This document shows, piece by piece, positions 26,988 through 36,306 of a DNA stretch of 64,000 nucleotides. The first letter of the stretch is position 1, and every line of letters starts with the position of its first letter. The notes beneath the pieces are model-generated. The model was given only the letters and a program-made list of their open reading frames with translations. It was not told the origin of the DNA and did not search any database. This DNA is from Butyrivibrio sp. VCB2006 (GTDB taxonomy: Bacteria > Bacillota > Clostridia > Lachnospirales > Lachnospiraceae). Location: assembly GCF_000420945.1 (NCBI RefSeq), contig NZ_ATVX01000006.1, positions 62,001 through 126,000 of the forward strand, written 5' to 3'. The translations under genes and the position numbers were made by a program.

Positions 26988-27820
26988 TGGCAAAGAAACC
27001 AGAAGAAATAAAACCTGGCTTGCCGGCGTGGCAGGGTACATTCGGAGACCTGATGAATCTGCTTCTTTGTTTCTTCGTATTGTTGTTCTCTATGGCTAGT
27101 ATGGATGCCGCTAAATTTGAGGAAGTTGCTGCTTCTTTTAGCTCGGCATTCAGTATTTTCTCAGGTGGTGAGATGGCTATAGGAAAAGGAGCTCTCATTG
27201 GCGATGGTGTTTCGCAGCTGACTGAACTTTCTTCTTATGTCACCTCAATGGGTCTTGCTCAGGCAGGAGACGATGCTGATGAGGAAAGAGATGCTGTAGG
27301 CGAGATGAATGAAAAAGAGCTGATGGAAGCCGCGGAGGCTGAACAGCTTGAAGCATCTCAAAAACTTGCAGAGCAGATTCAGGCAGAACTGGATGAGGGA
27401 GATATAGAAGATGTTGTTTCCCTTAACTACACCAGCCAGTTTGTACAGTTAACAATCCAGGGTTCAATTCTTTTTGACTCAGGTAAAGTTGATATTAAAG
27501 AGGATGCGATTCCGGTTATTGATAAGGTAGGACAGATTCTTGAGACCTACGCAGGCGGAACAGTAGATATTGAAGGACATACCGACAATGTTCCTATGTC
27601 CTCCGGTGGAAAATACAGTAACAACGATGAACTTAGTTCCGGAAGAGCACTTTCAGTATTCAATTACCTTGTAGAAAACACTAATCTTGATCCAGCCAAG
27701 CTTATTCATACAGGAAGAGGCGAATATGATCCAATAGCTGATAACTCTACTGATGAGGGAAGAGCCAGAAACAGAAGAGTTGAGATCAAGATTTACAATC
27801 CGCTTAGTGCAAATTATTAA
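26987..27820 (+). CDS. motB: Flagellar stator protein MotB
   Basis: 277 residues. The single membrane helix (about 20-40) begins with FGDLMNLLLCFFVLLFSM, where Asp21 is the ion-binding residue of the stator channel. After a plug/linker region comes the OmpA-like peptidoglycan-binding domain (about 140-277) with IEGHTDNVPM, SSGRALSVFNYL and DEGRARNRRVEI. GGAGGCGG ahead of the start, inside motA, supports coupled translation. Whether it uses H+ or Na+ cannot be told from the motif alone. Confidence 0.95.
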   Translation: MAKKPEEIKPGLPAWQGTFGDLMNLLLCFFVLLFSMASMDAAKFEEVAASFSSAFSIFSGGEMAIGKGALIGDGVSQLTELSSYVTSMGLAQAGDDADEERDAVGEMNEKELMEAAEAEQLEASQKLAEQIQAELDEGDIEDVVSLNYTSQFVQLTIQGSILFDSGKVDIKEDAIPVIDKVGQILETYAGGTVDIEGHTDNVPMSSGGKYSNNDELSSGRALSVFNYLVENTNLDPAKLIHTGRGEYDPIADNSTDEGRARNRRVEIKIYNPLSANY

Positions 27821-27842
27821 ATTGTGAAGGGGACAAAAGAAA

Positions 27843-28382
27843 ATGAAAAAGAACTTGCTATCAATCATCATTCTTGCACTTCTTGTGGTTAATATCGGCA
27901 TGACAAGTTTCATGATGCTGAGTGTTATGACCACAAATTCACAGACAGCCAAGCTGATTTCTGATATTGCTGCAGCTCTAGAACTTGAGGCAAATGGCGG
28001 AAATACCGGTGGCTTCTCCGGTTCTGCTTCAGGAAATGTTGGCGTTTCCAATATTGCGACCTTTGGATTTACCGGTGATGATCAGCTTACCATTAACTTA
28101 AAGCCAGGCTCTGATGGCAAGTCTCATTATATGCTGGTTGAAGTAGTATTCTCCATGAATACAGCAAGCGCAGATTATGCAACTCTTGGAACTGAGGAAG
28201 CCCTTTCAGGAATGAAGGATCTTATCAAGGGTAAGATCACAAATACACTTTCTTCTTACACTTTGGAAGAACTTCAGGCTGACGACACTCCTGCAAGAGA
28301 AAAGATTCTTGAGGAAGTACAGGAGCTTTATAATTCAAACTTTATCTATGACGTAACATTCAGCTCTGTTCTGTATCAGTAA
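27843..28382 (+). CDS. fliL: Flagellar basal-body associated protein FliL
   Basis: 179 residues: one N-terminal membrane helix (about 5-27, LLSIIILALLVVNIGMTSF) and an extracytoplasmic FliL domain with YMLVEVVFSMNT and the final IYDVTFSSVLYQ, like the IxxVxFxxxxxQ ending of the family. FliL rings strengthen the stator. The segment 50-66 is a Gly/Ser linker. It sits between motB and fliM. Confidence 0.9.
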   Translation: MKKNLLSIIILALLVVNIGMTSFMMLSVMTTNSQTAKLISDIAAALELEANGGNTGGFSGSASGNVGVSNIATFGFTGDDQLTINLKPGSDGKSHYMLVEVVFSMNTASADYATLGTEEALSGMKDLIKGKITNTLSSYTLEELQADDTPAREKILEEVQELYNSNFIYDVTFSSVLYQ

Positions 28383-28417
28383 TTAAGAGCCGGATAAGAA
28401 ATAATTTATGTTCTTTT

Positions 28418-28451
28418 AGCTGTTTCTTTTTATCTCGAATGTAAAACAGCT
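28418..28451 (+). other. Stem-loop upstream of fliM
   Basis: 8-bp stem, AGCTGTTT (28418-28425) with AAACAGCT (28444-28451), and an 18-base T-rich loop just before the fliM ribosome site. It is a possible processing site. Confidence 0.4.
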
Positions 28452-28471
28452 TTGGGAGAGAGGAGAAAAGA

Positions 28472-29455
28472 TTGAGTGAAGTCCTGTCACAAAATGAAAT
28501 AGATAGTCTGCTGGCAGCACTCAGTACAGGTGAGCTGGACGTAGATCAAATGCAAGCCGCGGACGAAAAAAAAGTCAAAGACTATGACTTTAAGCGTCCC
28601 GCCAAGTTCTCAAAAGAGCATTTGCGTACTCTTGAAATGATCTACGAACATTACGGAAGACTTTTGTCTACAACGCTTCCTTTGTACCTGCGTAAAAACG
28701 TCCAGGTTTCGGTAGCTAACTCTGAGACTGTAACTTATTCGGAGTTTAGTAATGCGTTGTCCAATCCTGTAATTCTCGGTGTTATCAATTTCCTGCCTCT
28801 GCAGGGAACTATCATTCTGGAACTACAGGCAAATATAGGTTTTTCCTTTATTGACAGAATGCTGGGAGGTGAAGGAGGAACCTTAGATAAACCAAGACCC
28901 TTCACTGACATTGAGATGCCACTTATAGAAAAGCTTGTAACCATATGCATGCAGCTTATGGTTGAGCCCTGGCAGAACGTTGTAGCCATCAATCCGGTTA
29001 TGGAGAGAATTGAGACGAATCCGCAGTTTGCGCAGGTTATTTCTCCTACAGATATGATCGCTATCGTAACACTTAATATCAAGATTGGTGAGACGGAAGG
29101 ACTTATGAATGTCTGTCTTCCATACTTCACACTTGAGTCTGTCATGGATAAGCTGAATACCAAATTCTGGTTCTCTACTATGCAGAAGAACGCTGATGAG
29201 GACTATGAAGACACACTTGAGAGCATGGTTAAAAGAGTTGATGTTCCCGTTAAAGCAATTCTTGGTAAGTGTAATGTTTCGGTAAGTGATTTTGTTCATT
29301 TGCAGGCCGGAGACATAATTAGGCTTGATAACAGAGTTAATACAGATATGCAGGTCTATGTTGGGAATATTTATAAATTTACTGCATTACCCGGTACTGC
29401 CAAAGATAAATATGCCGTGAGAATAACATCGGTTGTAAGAGAGGAGGAAGAGTAG
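28472..29455 (+). CDS. fliM: Flagellar motor switch protein FliM
   Basis: 327 residues from TTG 28472 with AGAGGAG about 7 bases upstream. FliM is the C-ring protein that receives phospho-CheY. The N-terminal CheY-binding motif LSQNEIDSLLAAL is at residues 5-17; the middle domain includes RPFTDIEMPLIEKLV and the GGEGG loop; the C-terminal FliN-like domain has VPVKAILGKCNVSVSDFVHL and the GDIIRLD motif. It is followed by fliY after 4 bases. Confidence 0.96.
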   Translation: MSEVLSQNEIDSLLAALSTGELDVDQMQAADEKKVKDYDFKRPAKFSKEHLRTLEMIYEHYGRLLSTTLPLYLRKNVQVSVANSETVTYSEFSNALSNPVILGVINFLPLQGTIILELQANIGFSFIDRMLGGEGGTLDKPRPFTDIEMPLIEKLVTICMQLMVEPWQNVVAINPVMERIETNPQFAQVISPTDMIAIVTLNIKIGETEGLMNVCLPYFTLESVMDKLNTKFWFSTMQKNADEDYEDTLESMVKRVDVPVKAILGKCNVSVSDFVHLQAGDIIRLDNRVNTDMQVYVGNIYKFTALPGTAKDKYAVRITSVVREEEE

Positions 29456-29459
29456 CAGC

Positions 29460-30695
29460 ATGGATGGAATGTTATCACAAGATGAAATTAATGCTTTGCT
29501 AGCCGGAATGGATAGTTCTGGTGGTGGCGACGCCGGCGGAGATGCTCCTGCAGATGCACCGGCTACTGATGATGCAGCTGCTGCAACACCTGTTGGAGGA
29601 GGCGTTATTGATGAATCTCTTTTGACAGATTCAGAAAAGGACGCTATTGGTGAGGTTGCCAATATCAGTATGGGATCATCAGCAACAACGCTGTATTCCC
29701 TTGTTAACCAGAAGGTTAATATCACTACACCTCAGGTAGAACTTGCAACCTGGGAGACTGTTATTAACAACTACGAGAGGCCCTGTGTATTTATTCAGAT
29801 TAAGTACACGGTAGGTCTTGACGGAACCAACATCCTTATTCTTAAAGAGCATGATGTAATGGTAATCACTGACCTTATGATGGGCGGTGATGGTACTAAT
29901 ACAGAGGGAGAGATTGGTGAGCTTCAGCTTTCTGCTATTTCAGAAGCTATGAACCAGATGATGGGTGCTGCTGCCACATCTCTTTCTACAATGATCAATC
30001 AGAAGGTAGATATCAGCCCGCCACAGGCAACACTTCTTGATATGATCAATGACGATCCTTCTGATATTGCCGACTTCCTGACAGGAACCTTTGTAAGGAT
30101 TTCCTTTAAGATGCAGGTCGGTGATCTTGTGGATTCAACACTTATGCAGTTGTATCCTATAGATTTTGCTAAGACCTTGAAGGATACGGTTATCACAGGT
30201 GATAGTGGCGGCGACGCTGCACCGGCTCCCGAGCCTGCACCCGCACCTGCACCGGCTCCTGCTCCTGCACCGGATGCTGCTGCCGGAGCAATGCCGCAGA
30301 TGGATCCGAGCATGATGGGCGGAATGCCTCAGATGGGTATGGGAATGCCTCAGATGGGTATGTCTATGCCTCAGATGCAGATGATGCCACAGATGATGAA
30401 TATGAATATCCAGCCTGCTCAGTTCCAGAATTTTGCAGGTGGTACGACCATCATGGCAGGCGGAGAAAACATCGGTATCATCAAGGATGTTCCACTTGAA
30501 GTTACGGTTGAACTTGGACGCACAGCTAAGCCTATCGCTGATATTCTTGACTTTGCACCGGGTACGATCATAGAGCTTGATAAGGTTGCAGGTGAACCTG
30601 TTGACGTTCTTGTAAACGGTAAGTTTGTAGCCAAAGGAGAAGTTGTAGTTATCGAAGAAAGTTTTGGCGTTCGTGTAACTGAGATTGTTCAGTAA
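29460..30695 (+). CDS. fliY: Flagellar motor switch phosphatase FliY
   Basis: 411 residues: an N-terminal CheY-binding motif LSQDEINALLAGM, a CheC-like phosphatase domain with two active sites (EVANISMGSSATTL and EAMNQMMGAAATSL, the ExxN pattern), a Pro/Ala linker and Met/Pro/Gln-rich repeats (about 255-320), and a C-terminal FliN domain with VPLEVTVELGRTAKPIADIL. FliY replaces FliN in Firmicutes and dephosphorylates CheY-P at the motor. In Bacillus the next gene is cheY; here fliO follows directly. Confidence 0.96.
   Translation: MDGMLSQDEINALLAGMDSSGGGDAGGDAPADAPATDDAAAATPVGGGVIDESLLTDSEKDAIGEVANISMGSSATTLYSLVNQKVNITTPQVELATWETVINNYERPCVFIQIKYTVGLDGTNILILKEHDVMVITDLMMGGDGTNTEGEIGELQLSAISEAMNQMMGAAATSLSTMINQKVDISPPQATLLDMINDDPSDIADFLTGTFVRISFKMQVGDLVDSTLMQLYPIDFAKTLKDTVITGDSGGDAAPAPEPAPAPAPAPAPAPDAAAGAMPQMDPSMMGGMPQMGMGMPQMGMSMPQMQMMPQMMNMNIQPAQFQNFAGGTTIMAGGENIGIIKDVPLEVTVELGRTAKPIADILDFAPGTIIELDKVAGEPVDVLVNGKFVAKGEVVVIEESFGVRVTEIVQ
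30324..30380 (+). repeat. 21-base tandem repeat inside fliY
   Basis: Two near-identical copies of ATGCCTCAGATGGGTATG (30324 and 30345), then a partial third at 30366, encoding MPQMGM units. It adjoins a CCTGCACCGGCT-type Pro/Ala run at 30223-30279. The linker length probably varies between strains. Confidence 0.8.
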
Positions 30696-30710
30696 CGCTT
30701 TGGGGAAATT

Positions 30711-31058
30711 ATGGGACTTGATTCTTACTTACAGTTTATTTCGGTTTTAATAATCTTTGTTCTGGTGCTTGGCATTACTTTGTACGTTACAAAATGGATG
30801 GCAAATTACCAGAAGGGGTCTGCTTCAAGTAAGAACATAGAAATAATTGATACCTGCAAGATAGCTACAAATAAATACATTCAGATTATTCGTATTGGAG
30901 AGAAATATATTTCGATTGCTGTTTCAGGAGATCAGGTTACTAATCTGGGGGAGGTAAATCCGGATGAACTGGTTCCTGAGACGCAGTCAGGAGAAAACCT
31001 TGGCTTTAAAGAGATTTTTGACAAAATAAAGGGTGAGAAAAAGGGTAATGGAAAATAA
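30711..31058 (+). CDS. fliO: Flagellar biosynthesis protein FliO (FliZ in Bacillus)
   Basis: 115 residues: one membrane helix about 7-29 (LQFISVLIIFVLVLGITLYV), then a short cytoplasmic domain with IEIIDTCKIATNKYIQIIRI, the FliO core. FliO helps fold FliP in the export gate. It is short but within the range of the family. Its 3' end overlaps fliP. Confidence 0.88.
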   Translation: MGLDSYLQFISVLIIFVLVLGITLYVTKWMANYQKGSASSKNIEIIDTCKIATNKYIQIIRIGEKYISIAVSGDQVTNLGEVNPDELVPETQSGENLGFKEIFDKIKGEKKGNGK

Positions 31059-31962
31059 GGGGTTTAGAATCGCCAGGATATTTGCTGTATTAGCTTTATC
31101 TTTTGGCCTTGCTTTCATAATTTTAATAGCTTCTCCTGTTACTTCCTACGCAACACAAAACGTAATATCTGATACCACGCCCACTGATCCTACCACCGAT
31201 ACAGAAAGTCATTTGACCGGTACTCAAGGAGAGAGGACCAATATTAACGAGCCTGGTTCTAGCGAGGATCCGGAGGACCTTAAGGAACTCAACATTGCAA
31301 ATACTGTAACGATAACCTACGACAATGGTAATGGTTCTCTTAATGGTGCCCTCAGGATTCTTATCACTTTAACGCTTATTTCCCTAGCACCAACACTTTT
31401 AGTGATGATGACTTCTTTCACAAGAATCATCGTTGCACTTCATTTCACGAGAACAGCCATTGGTACCCAAACATCGCCACCAAACCTGGTAATGATTGGG
31501 ATAGCTTTGTTTATGACTCTTTTTATAATGCAGCCAACGTTAACTACTGTGTATAACGATGCTGTAATTCCGTTTGAAAACGGAGAGATGGACCAGAAAG
31601 AGTTTTTTGATGAAGCCATGCAGCCTTTCAGGCAGTTTATGTATGGTCAGACCCAGAAAAAAGACGTAATTCTTTTTATGGATATTGACGGAATAGAGTG
31701 GGATGGGGAACTTGATAGTATTCCTAATGTAGTACTTATCCCAAGCTTTATTGTCAGCGAACTTAGAACAGCGTTTATCATCGGATTTATGATATACATT
31801 CCGTTTATTGTTATAGACATGGTTGTGGCATCAGTCCTTATGAGTATGGGTATGATGATGCTGCCGCCGACTACCATTTCCCTGCCATTTAAGATTCTTT
31901 TGTTTGTACTGGCAGATGGATGGAGCCTTATTATCGGTAACCTGGTTAAGTCTTTTTACTAA
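31048..31962 (+). CDS. fliP: Flagellar export gate protein FliP
   Basis: 304 residues from ATG 31048; a GTG at 31033 in the same frame is possible, and the ribosome site (AAAAAGGG) is crowded against the ATG. A signal sequence or first helix (about 8-28) is followed by an acidic linker up to residue 85, which is longer than usual, then the core with LRILITLTLISLAPTLLVMM and TSFTRIIVALHFTRTAIGTQ, the FliP signature. FliP, FliQ and FliR form the export pore. It overlaps fliO by 11 bases. Confidence 0.94.
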   Translation: MENKGFRIARIFAVLALSFGLAFIILIASPVTSYATQNVISDTTPTDPTTDTESHLTGTQGERTNINEPGSSEDPEDLKELNIANTVTITYDNGNGSLNGALRILITLTLISLAPTLLVMMTSFTRIIVALHFTRTAIGTQTSPPNLVMIGIALFMTLFIMQPTLTTVYNDAVIPFENGEMDQKEFFDEAMQPFRQFMYGQTQKKDVILFMDIDGIEWDGELDSIPNVVLIPSFIVSELRTAFIIGFMIYIPFIVIDMVVASVLMSMGMMMLPPTTISLPFKILLFVLADGWSLIIGNLVKSFY

Positions 31963-31983
31963 GCATGAGAGGAGGATGAGTAC

Positions 31984-32256
31984 ATGATTACAATTGGTGA
32001 AATCAATCAGATTGTAAGTTCCGCGCTTTTTATGGTTATTAAAATTTCAATCCCTGTACTTTTGACCTCCATGATTATCGGACTTGTTATTTCTATTTTC
32101 CAGACCGTTACATCAATTCAGGAGCAGACCCTTACATTTGTACCTAAGGTTCTGGCAGTGTTTATGATGATCATGCTCATGGGAAACTGGATGGCTACAG
32201 AGTTATCAGGCTTTATCACCACATTGTGGTCTGATTTTTCCAAGTATGTTCGCTAG
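31984..32256 (+). CDS. fliQ: Flagellar export gate protein FliQ
   Basis: 90 residues, the exact family length, with GAGAGGAGGATG upstream. Two hydrophobic helices: about 16-38 (MVIKISIPVLLTSMIIGLVI) and 52-74. The loop SIQEQTLTFVPK is the FliQ hallmark. It is part of the FliPQR core. Confidence 0.95.
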   Translation: MITIGEINQIVSSALFMVIKISIPVLLTSMIIGLVISIFQTVTSIQEQTLTFVPKVLAVFMMIMLMGNWMATELSGFITTLWSDFSKYVR

Positions 32257-32273
32257 GATTTAAGGGGGCTTTC

Positions 32274-33059
32274 ATGCTTGATTACAACTTTAGTTATGGG
32301 GATTTGGAGGTTTTTCTCCTTATAGTGGTAAGGGTAATGAGTTTTATCTATGTTGCACCCTTTTTTGGAGGAAGACAATCGCCCAACCTTGTGAAAATCG
32401 GATTCGGACTACTTCTTTCAATTATGTTATATGGTGCAGTTCCTTTTGAGGCACCTTCATATAACACCATAATAGGTTATACGGTAATAGTGTTAAAAGA
32501 AGTATTGGCTGGCCTTCTTATAGGTTATGCAGTTCAGATTTGTCAGCTGATTGCATCTTTTGCAGGAACCGTAGTTGATATGCAGATTGGTCTTTCTATG
32601 GTCAACATATTTGATCCTAATACCAATGAACAGGTAACAATTACCGGAAGCTTATATTCACAGGTGTTGACCATGATGCTGATACTTACAGGAATGTATC
32701 AGTACATTTTAAAGGCTTTGGCAGATACTTTTTATCTGATCCCGATAAATGGGGCAGTAATAAATTCTGACAGGCTTCTTGCCTCAATAATCGGATTTTT
32801 AAGAGATTATATCGTAATTGGATTCAGAATATGCCTTCCGATCTTTATCATTACATTTATTACCAACGTAATACTTGGTGTACTGGCCAAGGTTTCACCT
32901 CAGATGAATATGTTCGCTGTAGGTATTCAGATAAAGATCATTGTCGGACTTTTAATTATGTTTATTACCGTAACAATGCTTAATGACGCATCTAATTTCG
33001 TTTTTATCAATATGAAGGAGCTTATGGAAGATTTTGTATACAGTTTACAGAGCAGCTGA
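32274..33059 (+). CDS. fliR: Flagellar export gate protein FliR
   Basis: 261 residues, about six membrane helices. Family features include FFGGRQSPNLVKIGFGLLLS, LKEVLAGLLIGYAVQ and the GTVVDMQIGLSMVNIFDP stretch. FliR closes the FliP5Q4R1 export channel. Its 3' end overlaps the start of flhB by 26 bases. Confidence 0.94.
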   Translation: MLDYNFSYGDLEVFLLIVVRVMSFIYVAPFFGGRQSPNLVKIGFGLLLSIMLYGAVPFEAPSYNTIIGYTVIVLKEVLAGLLIGYAVQICQLIASFAGTVVDMQIGLSMVNIFDPNTNEQVTITGSLYSQVLTMMLILTGMYQYILKALADTFYLIPINGAVINSDRLLASIIGFLRDYIVIGFRICLPIFIITFITNVILGVLAKVSPQMNMFAVGIQIKIIVGLLIMFITVTMLNDASNFVFINMKELMEDFVYSLQSS

Positions 33060-34185
33060 TGCTGATATTAAACTTATAATTCCATATAACCTTCAGTTCT
33101 TTGCTGAAGATGCCAACGGTGCTGAGAAGTCTGAGGAACCTACCGGCAAAAAGCTTGACGATGCCAGAAAAGAAGGTCAGGTTGCCAAGAGTCAGGAGGT
33201 GGCAACAGCTTTTTCTCTGCTAGCTTTTTTCCTGATTCTGAGGTTTGGTTATGGTTTCATGGCTGAAAACTTCGAGGCTGTATTCGGAAGGGTATATAAC
33301 AACATTCCGTATGTGGCCAGGATGTATGACGGACACCTGCCGATTCAATCAATCCGAGCTCTTGTAAATAATGCGCTCCTTACGGTTCTTCTTATATGTG
33401 CGCCATTTCTTATTATTGGATTTTTAATTGCTTTTATTTGTGACCTTGTGCAGGTGGGATTTAAACCTACCAGCAAGCCGCTTCAGCCTAAGCTTTCCAA
33501 GCTTAATCCCATAAGCGGTATGAAAAAGATCTTTTCAACAAGAAAGATTTTTGAACTTATCAAGTCACTTCTCAAACTGGCTGTAATGGCTATTGTGATT
33601 ATTTCGTATTTCAGTGACAGACAGGAATCTATTTTCCTGCTGTATGATATTCCGCTTAAACAAGCCATTGGCCTTATGGGAAGTTTTATCATTGATCTGG
33701 GAATCAGAATTGCTGCTGCCTATATGGTCATTGCCTTTGCAGATCTAATTTACCAGAGGCGCAAGTTCCACAAAGATATGATGATGACCAAACAGGAAGT
33801 TAAGGATGAGTATAAGAATACTGAAGGAAATCCTGAAGTTAAATCTGCTCAGAAGCGTCGAATGATGCAGGCATCAAGAAGACGTATGATGCAGGAGCTT
33901 CCTAAGGCTGATGTAGTAATTACGAACCCTACTCATTATGCGGTTGCCATAAGATATGACGCAGATGAGGCGGATGCTCCTATAGTAGTAGCCAAAGGCG
34001 CTGACTATGTGGCTCAGAAGATCAAGGAAGTAGCCAAGGAGCATAATGTCGAGATTGTAGAAAATAAGCCACTTGCCAGAATGCTATATGCCAACGTGGA
34101 AATTGGAGAGATGGTTCCTCCCGAGCTCTATAAGGCGGTTGCGGAAGTTCTTGCTTATGTATATCACCTTAAGGGCAAGGCGTAG
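33034..34185 (+). CDS. flhB: Flagellar export switch protein FlhB
   Basis: 383 residues if started at TTG 33034, inside fliR; no in-frame ATG precedes the conserved LQFFAE block, so this start is the best available. FlhB controls the change from rod/hook to filament export. The N-terminal region has TGKKLDDARKEGQVAKSQEV; four membrane helices follow; the cytoplasmic domain has the autocleavage motif NPTH at 298-301 in VVITNPTHYAVAIRYD. It works with FliK. Confidence 0.95.
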   Translation: MYTVYRAADADIKLIIPYNLQFFAEDANGAEKSEEPTGKKLDDARKEGQVAKSQEVATAFSLLAFFLILRFGYGFMAENFEAVFGRVYNNIPYVARMYDGHLPIQSIRALVNNALLTVLLICAPFLIIGFLIAFICDLVQVGFKPTSKPLQPKLSKLNPISGMKKIFSTRKIFELIKSLLKLAVMAIVIISYFSDRQESIFLLYDIPLKQAIGLMGSFIIDLGIRIAAAYMVIAFADLIYQRRKFHKDMMMTKQEVKDEYKNTEGNPEVKSAQKRRMMQASRRRMMQELPKADVVITNPTHYAVAIRYDADEADAPIVVAKGADYVAQKIKEVAKEHNVEIVENKPLARMLYANVEIGEMVPPELYKAVAEVLAYVYHLKGKA

Positions 34186-34247
34186 TATGGCTTAGATATT
34201 TACATACTGCGTAAAGTATTGAAAATCCTAGGGAAGGAGGACTGATT

Positions 34248-36305
34248 ATGGATAAAAAGAAGATCATTAACCGCGTATATGACTATGGTCTTGCTCTTTA
34301 TATTGTTGCAGCAATTGTAATGCTGATCATTCCTCTCAAGGACTGGATACTTGATATTTTGCTTGCTTTTGATATGTCCCTTTCTTTTGTGATCATGTTT
34401 ACTGCTATGTTTGCAACAGATGTTTTGGAAATGTCATTTTTCCCAACAATCCTGTTGTTTACAACTATTTTCAGAATTGCCCTTAATGTATCGTCCACGA
34501 GACTTATCCTGACAGAAGGAAGCGCCGGAGAAGTTATTACAGTATTTGGTACTTTTGTAGGCGGAGGCGATCTGATTGTAGGAGCAATTGTATATGTAAT
34601 CCTTATTATCGTTCAGCTGATGGTCATCAACAAAGGTTCTGAGCGAGTCGCAGAAGTAAGTGCCAGATTCACACTCGATGCTATGCCAGGTAAACAGATG
34701 GCTATCGACGCGGACCTTAATACGGGAGCTATCACGGATGCCGAAGCTAAGGCAAGGCGTGATAAGATTCAGGAAGAAGCCAGCTTTTTCGGAGCCATGG
34801 ATGGTGCTACCAAGTATGTTAAGGGAGATGCGACAGCAGGCCTAATTATTACAGCAACAAACCTTATTGGCGGAATTGCCATGGGGGTACTTAGAAAGGG
34901 CATGGATGTTAATACTGCAATTAACACCTATTCAATCCTGACTATGGGTGATGGCCTTGTAAGTTCAATCCCATCCCTTATGATCTCAATGTCAACAGGT
35001 ATCCTTGTTACTAAGGGTTCAAAAGAAGCGGATTTTGGACACCTTCTTATCAAGCAGCTCTTTGGAATGCCCAAGACACTTTACCTTGTTGGAGGCGTAG
35101 TGGCAGGTCTTGGTATTTTATCTCCACTTCCAACCGTGCTATATGTCACATTCGGAGCAGCCTTTATCCTTATGGGAAGAATCACTTCCCAGACTATAGA
35201 AGAGGTTTCTACAGAGGCTGAGGTGGCAGCACCGGAAGAGCAACAGGCTGAAGAAATCAGGCAACCGGAGAATGTCACATCTCTTTTGCAGGTGGATCCT
35301 ATTGAGCTTGAATTTGGTTACGGAATCATTCCTCTTGCCGATGTTAATCAAGGTGGAGACCTGCTTGACCGAGTTGTTATGATAAGACGCCAGGTTGCTT
35401 TGGAGCTTGGTACTGTGGTTCCAATCATTCGACTGAGAGATAATATTCAGTTGAATCCTAATCAATATATCATTAAAATTAAAGGTATACAGGTAAGTGA
35501 TGGCGAAATCCTGTTTGACCACTATATGGCTATGAATCCGGGGCATGTTGAGGATGAAATTACTGGTATTCCAACATTTGAGCCTTCCTTCCACCTGCCG
35601 GCTATCTGGATTACGGAAAGCCAGCGTGAAAGAGCTGAGAGCCTGGGTTATACGGTTGTTGATCCACCGTCAATCATTGCTACACATCTTACCGAGATTA
35701 TCAGAGAACATATTTCTGAGCTTATGACCAGACAGGATGTTCAGAATCTTGTTGATAACCTTAAGGAAAATCACCCGGCCCTGGTGGACGAGCTTGTGCC
35801 TAAGCTTATGAGCCTCGGCGAAATAGAGAAGGTTCTTCAGAACCTGTTAAAAGAGGGTGTGTCTATCCGAGACCTTGTTACTATATTTGAAACCCTTGCT
35901 GATTTTGCGCCATCTACTCGTGATCCCGATATTCTCACGGAGTACGTCAGACAGAGTCTGAAGCGTGCAATATCCAGTAAGTACTTTATGCCAGGGGAGA
36001 CTACCAGCGTTGTTACACTGGATCCTAAGATAGAGCAGGAAATTATGAGTAGCGTCAAGCAGACAGAAACAGGCGCTTATCTTACTCTTGATCCTGCAAG
36101 AACCAAAGCAATCCTTAATGCTGTTGGGGAACAGGTAAGGAAACTTGAAGACGCTGGAAGGCTTGCAATCATCATGGCATCGCCTATTGTACGAATGTAC
36201 TTTAAGAAGATGACTGAGGATTACTACAAAGATTTGATTGTGATTTCTTACAACGAAGTGGAACCTAATATAGAATTACAATCTGTGGGGATGGTAACGG
36301 CTTAA
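34248..36305 (+). CDS. flhA: Flagellar export protein FlhA
   Basis: 685 residues with GGAAGGAGG upstream. FlhA forms the nonameric export ring and chaperone dock. The N-terminal half has about eight membrane helices and the FHIPEP-type signature in RIALNVSSTRLILTEG and FTLDAMPGKQMAIDADLNTG. The C-terminal cytoplasmic domain (about 345-685) starts near VTSLLQVDPIELEFGYG. It is complete, and followed one base later by flhF. Confidence 0.96.
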   Translation: MDKKKIINRVYDYGLALYIVAAIVMLIIPLKDWILDILLAFDMSLSFVIMFTAMFATDVLEMSFFPTILLFTTIFRIALNVSSTRLILTEGSAGEVITVFGTFVGGGDLIVGAIVYVILIIVQLMVINKGSERVAEVSARFTLDAMPGKQMAIDADLNTGAITDAEAKARRDKIQEEASFFGAMDGATKYVKGDATAGLIITATNLIGGIAMGVLRKGMDVNTAINTYSILTMGDGLVSSIPSLMISMSTGILVTKGSKEADFGHLLIKQLFGMPKTLYLVGGVVAGLGILSPLPTVLYVTFGAAFILMGRITSQTIEEVSTEAEVAAPEEQQAEEIRQPENVTSLLQVDPIELEFGYGIIPLADVNQGGDLLDRVVMIRRQVALELGTVVPIIRLRDNIQLNPNQYIIKIKGIQVSDGEILFDHYMAMNPGHVEDEITGIPTFEPSFHLPAIWITESQRERAESLGYTVVDPPSIIATHLTEIIREHISELMTRQDVQNLVDNLKENHPALVDELVPKLMSLGEIEKVLQNLLKEGVSIRDLVTIFETLADFAPSTRDPDILTEYVRQSLKRAISSKYFMPGETTSVVTLDPKIEQEIMSSVKQTETGAYLTLDPARTKAILNAVGEQVRKLEDAGRLAIIMASPIVRMYFKKMTEDYYKDLIVISYNEVEPNIELQSVGMVTA

Positions 36306-36306
36306 T

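Noticed and set aside
30223-30380. CRISPR-like or mobile repeat
   Set aside because: The repeats are in frame and encode the Pro/Ala and Met/Pro/Gln linker of FliY; there are no spacers.
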